A stretch of 64,000 nt of DNA, taken from positions 188,501 to 252,500 of the forward strand of contig NC_058191.1 of NCBI RefSeq assembly GCF_907165205.1. The letters are read 5' to 3'. Positions 10,491 to 22,100 of the stretch are shown here, one piece after another. Every line of letters starts with the position of its first letter. Position 1 is the stretch's first letter. The stretch comes from Coccinella septempunctata (Eukaryota; Arthropoda; Insecta; Coleoptera; Coccinellidae). The position numbers and the translations under genes are program-made. The notes under the pieces were generated by a model, which was not told where the DNA came from, did no database searches, and worked only from the letters and a program-made list of their open reading frames with translations.

Positions 10491-12156
10491 CATTTGCACC
10501 AAACGCAGTTAAAAGGAGTACTTAACTAAGCCTCGTTTAAAGTTAATGGACGCTTAATTTTATTTCCAGTTGCACGACTGTGGCTTAACAGAATCTTAAG
10601 TAAGGGGCCCTTAAGCTTTTATATCTAGTGATATTTCAGTTTTTTATTTTGGTGCAACTTCATCCTAGTCCAATAAAGCCATTTCATTGGTTGGCCGGTT
10701 GATCGTTGTCATTTCATTAACCTAACTTAATTGTCCTGTCAGTCAGATTCAAGTAAATAATTATATTAATAAATTTTATCAAACAGTAACAACTTTTTGT
10801 TGTTGAATTAGCATTAATATTGATAATGATAATTGATAAAATGATTGTCAAATAAAAGGTACCTAAGTTTATATAAGTACGACACTTTCTTTGTAAGGTC
10901 TTGTGTGAATTTGTTTTACTAATGTTAAAGAGGAACGTGAAGAAAATGTCCTTATTGCCCTTGTTAGTACGAATACGGTGAATGATTGCCAAGCAGGTGG
11001 TGGTAATCTACAAAGGACACTCACTTGTCAACAGAAGAAAAGAGTTTGTTGCTAACTGTAGTATGATTTGTGACAAGGAATTGAAAATTAAAAAAGACTG
11101 ATAGCAATACAATAAAGGCAAAAGAAAAGGCTTGGTATTCAGTAATGAATTCATTCAATTTTCAAAATCCATCAATAATGGGAAGTTCTGCAGCCGGTTC
11201 AACAAATTATTTTAGGTTAGAATCCCGCCCTTAAATACCTAAGTGGTCATTACAGGAGCGCTTAAATTTAAGGCTAGCTTTAGCACTTTAAATGTCACTT
11301 AACAGTTGGTGCAACGTAATTTAAGTTAGGGGTTCATTTTACGGAACACTTAACACTAAGTGCGTTTGGTGCAAATTACGTTGCACCAACTGTTAAGTGA
11401 CATTTAAACGGCTAAAGCTAGCCTTAAATTTAAGCGCTCCTGTAATAACCACTTAGGTATTTAAGGGCAGGATTCCAACCTGAAATTATTTGTTGAACTG
11501 GCTGCCGAACTGCAGAATTTTTGATGAATTTTGAAAATATCAAGCCTTTTCTTCTGCCTTTATTGTAATGCCATCAGTCTTTTTTAATTTTCAATTTGGT
11601 GTCACAAATCATACTATAGTTAGCAACAAACTCTTTTCTACTGTTGAGAAGTTGAGTGCCCTTTAAAAATTACCACCATTTGCTTGGCAATCATTCACCA
11701 TATTTCCTTCACGTTCCTCTTTAACATTAGTGAAACAAATTCACACAAGACCTTACAAAGAAAGTGTTGTACTTATATAAACTTAGGTACCTACCTTTTA
11801 TTTGACAATCATTATCAATTATCATTATCAATATTAATGCTAATTCAACAACAAAAAGTTTACTCTTTGATAATTTAATAATATAATTATTTACTTGAAA
11901 CTGACTGACAGGACAATTAAGTTAGGTTAATGAAATGACAACGATCAACCGGCCAACCAATGAAATAGCTTTATTGGACTAGAATGAAGTTGCACCGAAA
12001 TAAAAAACTGAAATATCACTAGATATAAAAACTTAAGGGCCCCTTACTTAAGATTCTGTTAAGCCACAGTCGTGCAACTAGGAATAAAATTAAGCGTCAA
12101 TTAACTTTAAACGAGGTTTAGTTAAGTACTGCTTTTAAGGGGGATTGGTGCAAATG
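10491..12156. mobile_element. Giant foldback element, arms of about 0.8 kb
   Basis: The left arm (10491-about 11322) and right arm (about 11385-12156) are inverted copies along almost their whole length, beginning catttgcaccaa and ending ttggtgcaaatg. Subterminal landmarks such as gggcccttaag and aattgtcctgtcag recur in mirror order. The centre is a loop of some 60 bp that itself holds ttaagtgttccg-type palindromic words. No transposase ORF. Non-autonomous; superfamily not determined. Confidence 0.8.
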
Positions 12157-12224
12157 GGCCTTATTCCGGTCTGGTTTGCCAGGATATTTCGCCTAATGAG
12201 AGAAAATTTTGGCGTGTCACACAG

Positions 12225-12390
12225 AAGAATATATACTCCATTCACTTTTATTTTTGCACTCTGTTGGCCATGGAAATTTGACACATTTCACTCTGTATAG
12301 TACGAAAATGTGAGGTTAGGACGTTTATGAAAACATTTTTTGGTTTCAGGGCTATGTTGTACGTTCTACGTAAAAGTCTTATCAATTACA
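12225..12390. repeat. Fragment of the 26338-27543 element
   Basis: Shares ggccatggaaatttgacaca, the following cattt-cactctgtatagtacg stretch, and gttctacgtaaaag with 26375-26490. Probably a truncated copy of that element's left end. Confidence 0.5.
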
Positions 12391-12624
12391 TAAATTCGAT
12401 CAAAATTGGGAGGAGGAAGGGAAAACGTTGGGGAGTCATCTTCACATGTCTAACTGTGAGAGCGTGTTTTCGAAAACTAGTAAGACATCTATTTTTCCCG
12501 CATTTTCTACCACAACTCTAAGAAACGAAACTGCTGCAAAGGCCTCTTCTCGCTACTGTCTCAAAATGTATGGAGTTCTATCTTCCTTGCTATCGGAATT
12601 TGTAAGCTATAACACCGTGGAATT
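12391..12624. other. No gene seen
   Basis: Small chance ORFs only; no recognisable protein or repeat. Confidence 0.4.
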
Positions 12625-12965
12625 CTAACTTTGCAATTTTCGGCAATTCGTCCATCCCGTTTTCAGAAGGTTTTCATTCGAATTTTCTTCCCAGTTTAAA
12701 TCAGAATTCCAGATATCCTTCATTAAAATTGTTGCTTTGATGGTGAAACTCGAAATAAAACCTAATGGATCGTACAAGGACATAACAGTTCGCAAGACAA
12801 TATTTTTTGTTGTACTTTTTTCAGAAATTGTATCCTTCATATTGAGTTTGAAACGAAATTCGTCGTTTTCAGTATCTCACCACAGACCAAAAACCCTATG
12901 AAGCGATGAGTTGTCGTCTATTTGTTTCACACCAACAGAATTTGCAGAAAACTTCGTTCTCAGGA
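12625..12965 (-). pseudogene. BEL/Pao pol fragment
   Basis: Minus-strand reading gives VGVKQIDD, FRFKLN and then VMSLYDPLGFISSFTIKA. DPLG followed by a hydrophobic stretch and ILMKDIW is diagnostic of BEL/Pao reverse transcriptase (end of the RT domain). Only about 110 codons remain, with at least one stop. No LTR, protease or integrase nearby. Confidence 0.7.
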
Positions 12966-13039
12966 TTTTTGAATAGGTCATCCAAGCGGTACACCTTGAG
13001 ATAGTTCTTAGTTTGAACAGTGAATCTGCTATAATGGCT

Positions 13040-13395
13040 ATATTCTAAATTTTTGGAATTTTTGAAATGATTTTCTTCACTTCATTCCCTGTGACAGAAG
13101 TTAGATCTTTTTTGATTTTGGAATATTTATCAGTATCATTATTAATTTCTTAAAGTTTTCATTTATTTTCATCTGAATCCATAATAACTGTTGCATTTCC
13201 TTTATCAGCGGGTAGAATTTTAATGTTATTATCATTTTTTAGTGAAGTTATAGTATTTTCTCAATTTTATTTAGATTGGGTTTTATTTGGAAATATTTAT
13301 CAAGCATAACATAAAACCGATTTTCACAAAATGAACCTGAAGATGCTATTGTGATAGCAAAACACGTGTCGTGGTTTTAAGACTCATTTTGTGAA
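13040..13395 (-). pseudogene. Penelope-like element fragment
   Basis: The minus strand encodes ILPADKGNATVIMDSD, matching the PADKG-x-A-T-V motif at the start of Penelope-like RTs. Upstream (13320-13395) is an inverted-repeat-rich stretch with acacgtgttttgct and catcttcaggt, a pattern typical of the ends of these elements. The catalytic RT boxes are absent. Confidence 0.6.
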
Positions 13396-13420
13396 AATCT
13401 TATAATTTGTTTCAAGTTCG

Positions 13421-13765
13421 ATCAGGTAATTGGAAACATCCCAATAAAACAGTCTAACCCTTGAAATCAAAGAAGAATTTTTTACCTTTGTTGATTCCTG
13501 ATAATGTGACATATTTGCTTTCATCTTTTCTTGACAGATAGTTTCGGTTTGTTCGGTTATAATTCTAAACATATGCCTGAAGATGGCCCTAATCTTGTAA
13601 GGGTCGAAAGATATGTCGCAATTTTCAAATGAAAAATTTGGAGCAGACAAGAAAATTTCTTCTTTTCCATTATTATAATCTTTGTTTGGAATAATGACCT
13701 GTAAGGGCTAGGTAGCTCTCAGTTTCAATAAGGTCCACATGTTAGTAGTCAGGCATATTTATTAT
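13421..13765 (-). pseudogene. hAT family fragment split by an insertion
   Basis: 13421-13456 (tcaggtaattggaaacatcc) and 13692-13760 (tgtaagggctaggtagctct) match adjacent parts of the hAT transposase genes (compare 9003-9120 and 32620-32740). The 235 bp between them is unrelated, so the fragment was disrupted. No function. Confidence 0.6.
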
Positions 13766-14052
13766 TCACTTCATATACTATTCCACTGCTGAAGCCTATC
13801 AAAGAATGGGAAAAAACATCATTTGAGCAACAAGAACTTAACTAGATATAAATAATGAAACAAGCATATAATGCATAGAATTCATGAAATGAAGCTAAGC
13901 ATGAGCTAAAAAAAACTCAATGAAGAAAAAAAAGCTCACACCCAACTCCATCACAAAAGCTACTAAAACAATCAAATATATTTACAACACTGTGAACCGA
14001 CATGCGGCATTTCTATACACAGGTGAGAAAACCAGAACGTTAGAATGTTGCT
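13766..14052. repeat. Repeat inverted with respect to 38378-38575
   Basis: Complement of 38378-38575, sharing among others ctaaaaaaaactcaatga and the run around actattcca. The copy at 38 kb reads as a 3' tail with ataaatatga. Possibly a retroelement 3' UTR; class not determined. Confidence 0.5.
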
Positions 14053-14378
14053 CATGAATTTTCGCATAACACGATTACTGAAAACCAACCAGAAAATCTC
14101 AGATCTGTATCTGTATACTTGCTATAGCGTCAGTAGGTATGTTCCCAGATTACTCGTATATGTAATGAGACTACCTTTTATATTATTAATATTATAACGA
14201 GATTATTATTTATATTATAAAAGGAAGTCACATTATGTATAAAGGTAATCTGGGAACATACAGATGTAACCCAGTAGGTACGCATGATATACCTACTGAC
14301 GCTAGCAAGTATATAGGGATACAGAACCGAGATTTTCTGGTTGCCTTTCAGTATAATCGTGTTACGCGAAAATTCATG
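14053..14378. mobile_element. Foldback MITE of about 330 bp
   Basis: Left arm from catgaattttcgc (14053) and right arm ending gcgaaaattcatg (14378) are inverted copies over about 100 bp each, including the inner landmark gcgtcagtaggtat. The core is AT-rich (tattattaatattataa). No coding capacity. Confidence 0.7.
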
Positions 14379-14424
14379 AAGATTTCGAATGCATCGATTT
14401 TAATATTGAGCAAGTTGGAGATGA

Positions 14425-14875
14425 TATATATTCCGGGACATTGAAATCCCCTAAAATAACCAAATTATCAATTTTATATAGAATAAATATGGTAACCCAG
14501 ATAAAGCATCAAGAATATCCTCATAATGTCCAAAAGTAGTATTTGTTGGGATATAAATAGCTACAACCCCGGAGACTATAAATATTGAACCAAGTAGGTA
14601 TGTCGATCTCGGTGAAAGCCTCCCTGATAGAAAGCGAGATCAAGTGGACAAGCTAACAGATTAGATTTCACCGCTATCAGCACACCTACGCCCCTAGTCT
14701 TTCCTGTGAATTTAAGGTTGCAGTCACTCCTGTACAATACTGATCACAAAGATCTCAAATTCTAAAATGTCTGGCGATAGCCATGTCTCCGTCAAACATA
14801 TTGACATTAAAATCACCCTGTGCGATGAATGTTGTCATAAATTATCATGCGTCTTAGACCTTAGACCCTTAACGT
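14425..14875 (-). pseudogene. LINE endonuclease (EEP) remnant downstream of BED-LINE ORF1
   Basis: The minus strand encodes IDNLVILGDFNVPEY, containing the GDFN motif of LINE apurinic-like endonucleases. Further upstream lie GKTRG- and LACPLDLAF-like segments from the same domain, with stops and frameshifts. It directly follows the ORF at 14974-15978, as ORF2 follows ORF1 in Jockey-type LINEs. A matching piece follows the second chimera at 36470-36620. Confidence 0.65.
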
Positions 14876-14973
14876 TCTGGTAAAAACAATTAAAATTAGC
14901 TGGATGGGATGGCGCAAAATTTGCGGAGCTCTCCTTCCGCTCTGATTGTTATTGGGTAACAAAAATGGAGGCC

Positions 14974-15978
14974 TTAATTAAGGTAATCCAGTTTCTTCTT
15001 GAAGATCGGACATTTTACGGCATCCCAAGCAGCATGAGAATTATCAGTAAGGTTAGCATTAGTACAATTTATGCACTTTCTAACGGAACTGCTACAGTAA
15101 GACGAGGTATGATCACCGGCACACTTCGAACAAATCACTTGACGGGAACATTTGATCTGACTATGTTTGAAGCCACTACATCGATGGCAGAACCGAATAT
15201 CAGTAGCATCGTAGACTGTACAGTTATTATGTTCAACAAACAATTTTCCTAGATCCAATACCGAAACATAGGTAGCTGCATCTAACTCGATTATTGCTTG
15301 ATGAATTTTTGGATTATGTTTTGTGGGCCAAGTTGACAGAACATTCAAGTGGGACCCTTCTGAAAAAACATCGTTTTGGCCCTTCAAATACCTCAAAATA
15401 TCATCGCTGGAATAATCCCCAACTAGACCCGTAATTTTGACTTTAAGTAGTTGTTTTTTAACATCCGAAATTTTATTGTTTGATGCGGGCTTCTCAATAG
15501 CGACATAAGGTCCTCGATTCTGGATAATGGTACTAGTAGTGCGAGTACTAGTACTTGGGATGCTATGATGATCATCCATAGGTCGCCGCGCAGAGGATAA
15601 GTTAATATTTTTCTCTTGTTCATTTGAAATGTTTCTGTCCGGATAGGAATCCATTGATTTCTGACGTTTAATCGGTCTTGGGCCTTCATCATCAACCGCA
15701 CATGCATAAGGTCGTCGATTCTGGATAGTGGTACTAGGAGTATCAGAACTTGGGATGCTATGATTACTTTGATGATACTGCGGTGAGCTGCGTGTCTCGG
15801 TTGGTGGCCACAATTCGTTATATGTATCCTCATGATGTTTTCTCAAGTGGATTTTTAAACCTGACTCATCAGTACTGTAGGTAGAAGTCTTTCCACATAA
15901 ATTGCATTTAGCTTTTTTGATTTCCTTGAAATATTTCCACAATTCACAACTTTCAGACATATTCGTTACTTCACACAA
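14974..15978 (-). CDS. BED finger fused to LINE ORF1 zinc-knuckle protein (copy 1)
   Basis: 334 aa chimera. Residues 14-49 form a BED finger (Cys25, Cys28, His44, His49). Residues about 50-160 are the Ser/Thr-rich hAT linker, including NLSSARRPMDD, almost as in the hAT protein at 7774-9894. From about residue 165 it becomes a Jockey-type ORF1: a pre-C2HC-like domain (VKITGLVGDYSSDDILRYL), then CHRCSGFKHSQIKC (C-x2-C-x4-H-x4-C), CSKCAGDHTSSYC and a third knuckle ending AVKCPIFKK. Known role of such ORF1 proteins: RNA binding and chaperoning. A BED finger would add DNA binding (inference). Met7 may be the true start. The frame is open. Downstream endonuclease is decayed. Confidence 0.7.
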   Translation of the reverse strand: MCEVTNMSESCELWKYFKEIKKAKCNLCGKTSTYSTDESGLKIHLRKHHEDTYNELWPPTETRSSPQYHQSNHSIPSSDTPSTTIQNRRPYACAVDDEGPRPIKRQKSMDSYPDRNISNEQEKNINLSSARRPMDDHHSIPSTSTRTTSTIIQNRGPYVAIEKPASNNKISDVKKQLLKVKITGLVGDYSSDDILRYLKGQNDVFSEGSHLNVLSTWPTKHNPKIHQAIIELDAATYVSVLDLGKLFVEHNNCTVYDATDIRFCHRCSGFKHSQIKCSRQVICSKCAGDHTSSYCSSSVRKCINCTNANLTDNSHAAWDAVKCPIFKKKLDYLN

Positions 15979-16240
15979 AAAAAGGGAATTAATACGAATC
16001 TAACACTTGTTATAAAAATCGTAGGTACTATATCACAAAATTCGCAAAAATGTCTTAATCCACTATAGCTCACTTTAATCGAGCGTATTGTATGCCAGTA
16101 AGCCTGGACTTTCAAGAAGAAACTAGCCACTTTCAAAACATACGTCGACTTTAATACATTTCAAATATTACAAATTTTCTATAGAGTCTAGAACATTCCT
16201 GACAAAAGCTTACTGATCAATCAATAAACCGAAGTCCACT
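15979..16240 (-). promoter_or_regulatory. hAT-type promoter upstream of the BED-LINE chimera
   Basis: Contains cactttaatcgagcg (16071-16085), cttactgatcaatcaat (about 16219-16235) and the stretch acttgttataaaaa near the start codon, all in the same order as upstream of the hAT gene at 31438-33159. The TATA box of that copy is degraded here (ctttaatac). Confidence 0.5.
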
Positions 16241-16802
16241 TAAGATTAGCAGATAAGATAAAATAAGATGAATTGAAACTCTCGGAGGTAACGTGGTAGT
16301 AGGTAGATAGTGACGTGAAAGATAAGCATGCTGTAACGAATATTGGTTTTTGCTAAAAATTAATTGGAGCAGCTTCGTTGCAGCTATCACGTGCACATCT
16401 AATCAGCCGAATTTCTTTTTGTCGACACGTCACACTCATCTGGACGATTTTTATCGGTGATCTGTTCTCCCGACCTCAGACCGTACCGACAATGAACTGT
16501 AACAAATAAATTAATAAGATGCAATTAGGTTGCAAAACGATAAGTTTCGGACGTGAGCGCCGAGCTGATTTTGGCAAAAATACGTTAATGCAGTTTGAAC
16601 CTATGACCTTGTTGGTTTGTTCCATATAAAAACGCTGCAATACTTACAAATATGACATATTTTTCTGCTTCTACAGAAAATCGCTGTAAAATCATTTAAA
16701 ACTCAATAGCAACTTGAATCGATCCAATAATAGCTATTTATGTAACAAGTACATAAATGTTGTACATAATGTTGTAATAGATTCCAGATCAGGGTTGTCA
16801 TT
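16241..16802. other. No gene seen upstream of gypsy pol
   Basis: No LTR, primer-binding site or gag ORF could be found. The sequence upstream of the gypsy pol start does not match its 3' LTR, so the 5' part of that element is missing. Confidence 0.45.
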
Positions 16803-19800
16803 ATGAAAAAGGAATTGACTTTTCAAATAGACACTGGAGCAAGTATTTCTGCTATATCGAATGAATATTTTATAGAACATTTTAAAAAAGTAGAATTGAA
16901 ACCATGTGATAAGTATTTATATTTTTATAATGGTGCGAAGGTTAGACCAATAGGAATTTTAGAAGTAGATGTTTTATATAAAAATGTTACGAGTAAATTG
17001 AATCTATTTGTTCTGGAAAACGGTGGACCACCTATATTAGGACGTGATTTTCTCAATATGTATAATATTGGCATTTCTGATATCAATTATGTTGAAAATG
17101 TGAGCGATAAATTGAAAAAGATTTTGAATGAGAATGAAGTGATATTTTCAAAAGAGTTAGGAAAATTTAACGGTGGTGAAGCTTCCATAGCTTTGAATGA
17201 TGATAATGTCGAACCAAAATTTTTTAAAGCAAGACCTATTCCATTCGCTATAAAACAAAAGGTAGAAGATGAAATTGATAGATTGGTTTCTTTAGGTATT
17301 GTGACTCACACGAACTATAGTAGATGGGCAACACCAGTAGTGCCAGTTTTGAAGAAGGATGGTTCAATAAGGCTTTGTGGAGATTACAAAGTCACGGTGA
17401 ATCCCCACATAAGAATTGATCAGTACCCTATTCCCCGCATTGAAGAATTGTTTTGCAAGCTACAGGGAGGTGTTCATTTCTCGAAACTATAGATTTGTCT
17501 CAAGCATATCAACAAATTTGCATAGATGAACCATCTCAAGAGCTTCTTACAATATCAACTCACAAAGGATTATTCAAGTATAACCGATTAAACTACGGAG
17601 TAGCATCAGCGCCAGCAAAATTCCAGAAAATCATGGACTCTGTGCTGGGTGGTATGAAGGGTGTAGTTGTTTTCCTAGATGACATACTAATAACGGGTAA
17701 GGATGAACAGGAACATTTGGAAAGATTAGATCAAGTTTTAAAAAAACTTAATGAAGTAGGTTTTAGATTGAGTTTAGATAAATGTTCATTTTTTCAAGAT
17801 GAGATAGAATACTTAGGATATGTTATCAATAAAGAAGGGTTGCATACGAGTGCAAATAAAACGTTAGCTGTGATGAATGCGCCTAGGCCGACTAATATAA
17901 GTACTCTGAAATCATTTTTAGGAACTATTACGCTAAATTTGTGTATATTTCAACAATATTGTATCCCCTTTATAATTTGCTGAAGAAAAATAGAACCTGG
18001 CAATGGACCAATGAATGTGAACTTGCTTTCAAAAAAATTAAGAGTATTCTTTCGTCGGCAGAGGTTCTAGTTCATTTCAATCCAGAACTTGAATTGAAAC
18101 TTACTGTAGATGCTAGTTCTTATGGTATCGGGGCCGTTCTAAGCCATATTTTCCCTTCTGGAGTAGAGAAACCCATCGCATATGCTTCACGTACACTAAA
18201 TTGTAGTGAACAGAAGTATTCTCAAATTGAACGCGAGGCTCTGGCCATTATTTTTGGAGTTTCGAAATTTCACCAGTATCTTTTCGCAAAAAAATTCAAA
18301 TTGGTATCTGACCACAAACCCTTATTGGCAATATTTGGTCATAATAAGCAAATACCTCAATTTTCTGCCAATAGGTTGCGTAGATGGGCAGTCATATTAT
18401 CCAATTATCAATATGAAATTCAATTTGTGGAATCAGAGAAAAATAGTGCTGATTGCTTATCAAGGCTACCAATTCAATATAAATCAGATTCTGTTGAGGA
18501 CAAAGATATAAATTATTGCGTAAATTTTTCAGAGAGTAGGGAAATAAGAGTAGATTATAAGTTAATTAAAGCAGATACGAAGAAAGATAGGGTTTTGCAG
18601 AAGGTAATAGAATTCATGATAAAAGGATGGCCCAAACATTGTTCAGATGCAGAAATTCAATCATACTTTAATAGAAGATTCGAATTCAGTACGTCGGATG
18701 ATTGCTTATTTTGGAATCATAGAATAGTTATTCCTGAAATGTTGAAACATTCCGTGCTAAAACAGCTTCATGAAACACACCAAGGTATTGTAAAAATGAA
18801 GGCTTTGGCCAGATCTTATTTTTGGTGGCCAGGCCTTGATAGTGATATTGAGAAAATAAGAAAGCAATGTATTGTTTGTTCGAAGATTAGTAATGACCCT
18901 CCAAAAATTCCCTTAAATCACTGGGAAATACCGAATGGAGCTTGGGATAGGCTTCACGTTGATTATTTGGGACCTTTAAAAGGTAAATATTTTTTTGTAG
19001 TTCTGGATGCTTATACGAGATGGCCAGAGGTATTCATTACAGCAAGCACATCTTCACAAATATCTATAAAAGCACTCAGAAATTTGTTTTCGAGATTTGG
19101 GTTACCCAATACAGTTGTATCTGATAATGCAACATATTTTGCCTCTGATGAATTTAAAACTTTCTTGTCTAAAAATGGAGTTAATCATATAACTAGCCCT
19201 CCATACAACCCAAGTTCGAATGGGGCCGCTGAAAACACTGTTAAAACTGTAAAGAATGCTCTTAAGAAGGTTCTTCTCGAAAACTCTGCTGCGGAATGCG
19301 ACATGATACTTGAACGTTTCTTATTTGACTATAGAAATACTCCACACTGCACTACTGGTGTTACACCAGCCAACTTAATGTTTGGTAGAAAGCTTAAAAA
19401 TAGGTTTGATCTTCTATTGCCTGAAGCAAAAAGTAATTCATTACAAGATGAAAATATAACAAAGAAAGTAAAACATGAACAACAAAAACAGAAATCATAT
19501 TATAAGGGAAATAGAAATGTAGCTTTCGATATGGGAGAGGTAGTTTTAGTCAAAGATTATAGAAATCAAAATTTTATATCTTGGATTAAGGGTAGAATTT
19601 TAAAGAAAATTGGTAAATGTACTTACTTGATAGAAATAGGAGAGTTACAAAAAGTTTGGAAGAGACATACTAATCAAATGAAGAAACTAGGTCCTAACAT
19701 AATTTATCCAAACACAGATGCACAAAATACTGTAGAACATAATAGTAAAGCAGATGAAATTATTGAACATGAAGTTAATAATCGTGAATTGAGGGTGAGG

Positions 19801-19881
19801 AATTTAAGACAAAATATTAAACCTCCTGATAGATTAGGTTATGACCATCATGGTTCTCATGTTGTTGTACGTAAGACTTAA
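16803..19881 (+). pseudogene. Ty3/gypsy pol (protease-RT-RNase H-integrase), two frameshifts
   Basis: Polyprotein of an LTR retrotransposon. Domains in order: aspartic protease (IDTGASIS) near the start; RT with TPVVPVLKKDGSIRLCGDY, DLSQAY and FLDDILITG (catalytic DD); RNase H (LTVDASSYGIGAVL, then SDHKPL); integrase with the zinc-binding LHETHQG…CIVC and DDE residues in HVDYLGPL, VVSDNATYF and the Glu of AAENTVKT; and a C-terminal tail with GEVVLVKD. The frame shifts twice by small indels, near 17475 and near 17930; otherwise it is open. No gag and no env. The low decay implies fairly recent insertion, then 5' truncation. Confidence 0.85.
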
Positions 19882-20047
19882 ATAATGTTGGCAATATAAT
19901 GAATTGTAATATGTATTCTTTTCAGTTCAAGAATTAGAAGTTAATTTATATATTATTTGTTATAACTTGGGAAATTGTGAAATATTTAGACTTATGTTAT
20001 AGAATTAGTGATTAAGAATTAGGAATTGTTTAGACGTTAGTGAATTT

Positions 20048-20242
20048 AAGGGGAAGATGATGTCATGTATTGCATTGTCATTGCGCATCACGCAATATTT
20101 TATACATCTGGCACTAAAACATTCTTCCATTCATTCATGATGTAGACTTGTATGTATGATGATGATTATCGAATAAATTATTGATTCAGAAATATTGGTT
20201 GTAATTTAAAGTAAGAATTCAAGAACTGAAAACATTACAACA
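20048..20242 (+). repeat. Polypurine tract and 3' LTR of the gypsy element
   Basis: aaggggaaga (20048-20057) is a polypurine tract, followed by a candidate LTR starting tgatgtcatg (20058) and ending near acattacaaca (20242), about 185 bp. gaataaatta (about 20171) may be the poly(A) signal. Boundaries are by motif only, since no 5' LTR is available for comparison. Confidence 0.5.
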
Positions 20243-21367
20243 TCTTAGACGATATGAATAACTGACATATTTCAAACGAGTTTAAGTCAAAAAAAAACAA
20301 GTAAGACAAAATGTAATTCACGGCCGGTTTCATAACCAAACCTAAAGTCGCTTTAATTTTAAAGCTTCCTTTAACCCTACTAAAAATGACAGTAAAAGAA
20401 GCTTCAAGTAAGATGTCTAAAAACATGGTGTATGCACTGATTAGCTTTTGTTTTTCCATCTTTGGAAATAAGGGATAAGTTTCGTTTTTCCCACTGTATG
20501 TAGCGCTATTTAGAAATTGACAGTTGTCAATTGATATTTGAAAATAATTTGAATACAAATCCACGACTTGCGAATGTGCTGTATTTATAAGCGATTATTG
20601 GTATGTGAAAATGTATTAGTTTCGAGAAAGGGTGTACAACATTCATTTATTCAAGATGTCGTTCAGCTATCTGTATGGATAATCAAGAACTACAGCTAAA
20701 AATTCATGTGTTGTTGGACTATCACCCTTTGTTGTTGGTATTTGAGGCAGAACAAAATCAGATGAACGAACATTTGGGACGGATACAGCTAAGAGTTTCA
20801 TGGCAAAATCAGTGATATTCAATCAAAGGAACTGTATTGAGAATATGTACGTAATGTAAATTGTGAGCATGTATTAAGAAGGAGATGAATCTATTCGAGT
20901 CCATTCTCCAAATATTCTTCACCTTCACGAGTATACTGAAAATTCCGTTTCCGTCAACTGAATATATTGGATATTACAATTAATTGTGTTTTATTGAAAT
21001 CATGTTGAATTACACTCCTCGTGAATACAATTTGTCAAACAGAAATTATCTTGGAGAAGAAAGGTAAGTACTCCTTCGAATCCTTCGATAGTGTTAAAAT
21101 ATCTGCAGATTCGTTTTTACGAAAATTTAAGTGTAAATCTCAAATATTCGTTACCAGCTGACATCTGACAAAATAGTCCCATAGAAATATAGTCCAGTTC
21201 ATTTTTTTTTGGTTCGTTGATCGATCGGGAACACAGATTACTGTAATTTGTGATCGATATCAACGCAGAACAAAATAAAACGAGAGAGTATCATTAGACC
21301 TTCTTTGATAAAAGAAAGATAGAACATGGTGGCGCCGCCACGAAACAAATCTCTTATTTTCGATTTG
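20243..21367. other. No gene seen; degenerate repeats
   Basis: 20326-20412 is a degenerate copy of the hairpin MITE at 594-703. Its downstream tail (taagatgtctaaaaacatgg) is inverted relative to 23148-23172. The stretch at 21326-21360 (ggcgccgccacgaaac) recurs at 23080. No ORF of note. Confidence 0.4.
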
Positions 21368-22100
21368 GTCAAAGATTATAGAGTAGAAAGATAGGAAACG
21401 CCCCTCATATCGCTAGTACTAAAAACCATAGACATAGAGACATGGACTGTGCCTTCCCTTTATATCTATGCATGAAATACGGTCAAAAAAAGTGACAGAG
21501 AGAAAAACACGTCGGGAATGCAGTTGTCTTTTTCTAGAATTTTGATTGGTCTACACTCACCTCTATGTGAACAAAAAAGAGAAAGGTATGTCCCGACGAG
21601 CTTTTCTCTCTTTCTAATAAATAGCCAATTTCATGCTGACATTGCTCAGTCCATGTCTCTATGTCTATGCTAAAAACCGACTACATTTTGGCCATTGAAA
21701 ACACGCGTGACAATGGGATGGCGCTAAAAACGCACTGTCAATACAGGAAAACTTTTTAATAACAGTTTTCTGTTTTTTAATTGAGGGGCGCGAAATTCGA
21801 ATTCTATTCCTTGTATTGAATTTCAATATTGACCTTATTGAGACCAGAAACATCCAAAACAAACATCCTGAGCGACAAAACAAAAGGATGGTTTTGTTGT
21901 ATGACCAAGATTCTAGTTTTCATCTGAACATTGTTTGGAATCGATTGGTATCAATGAAATACGCTGTTGGATGTGATAAATTCTTATTTGCAACCTATAA
22001 AAAATTTACAAAAATTTTAAATTATGGACAACGAATAGAGCTTTGACTATGATACAAGAGTATATGGCATTGATGTTTATGTTCTGTGAGTATATGGTTA
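21368..22100 (+). repeat. Dispersed repeat family F3, copy B
   Basis: Same order of landmarks as 5350-5990 and the inverted 30008-30490: caaagattatagagtagaa, tcgctagtactaaaaacc, cctgagcgacaaaacaaaag, and an end near atggttatctgctatag. Interrupted by a 242-bp MITE at 21428-21669. Confidence 0.65.
21428..21669. mobile_element. 242-bp MITE with 9-bp target duplication
   Basis: Perfect inverted ends atagacatagagacatggac and complement. Flanked on both sides by ctaaaaacc (21419-21427 and 21670-21678). The empty site is visible in F3 copy C (complement, near 30435-30445), which confirms the insertion. Nine-base duplications are typical of Mutator-like elements, but superfamily is not established. 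Confidence 0.75.

Noticed and set aside
10717..11878. Matching ORFs in both arms of the large foldback (IIHRI / IIHHI)
   Set aside because: They are mirror-image products of the inverted duplication and are not in a conserved frame with any known protein.
16241..16802. 5' LTR of the gypsy element
   Set aside because: No stretch matches the candidate 3' LTR at 20058-20242, and no primer-binding site is seen.
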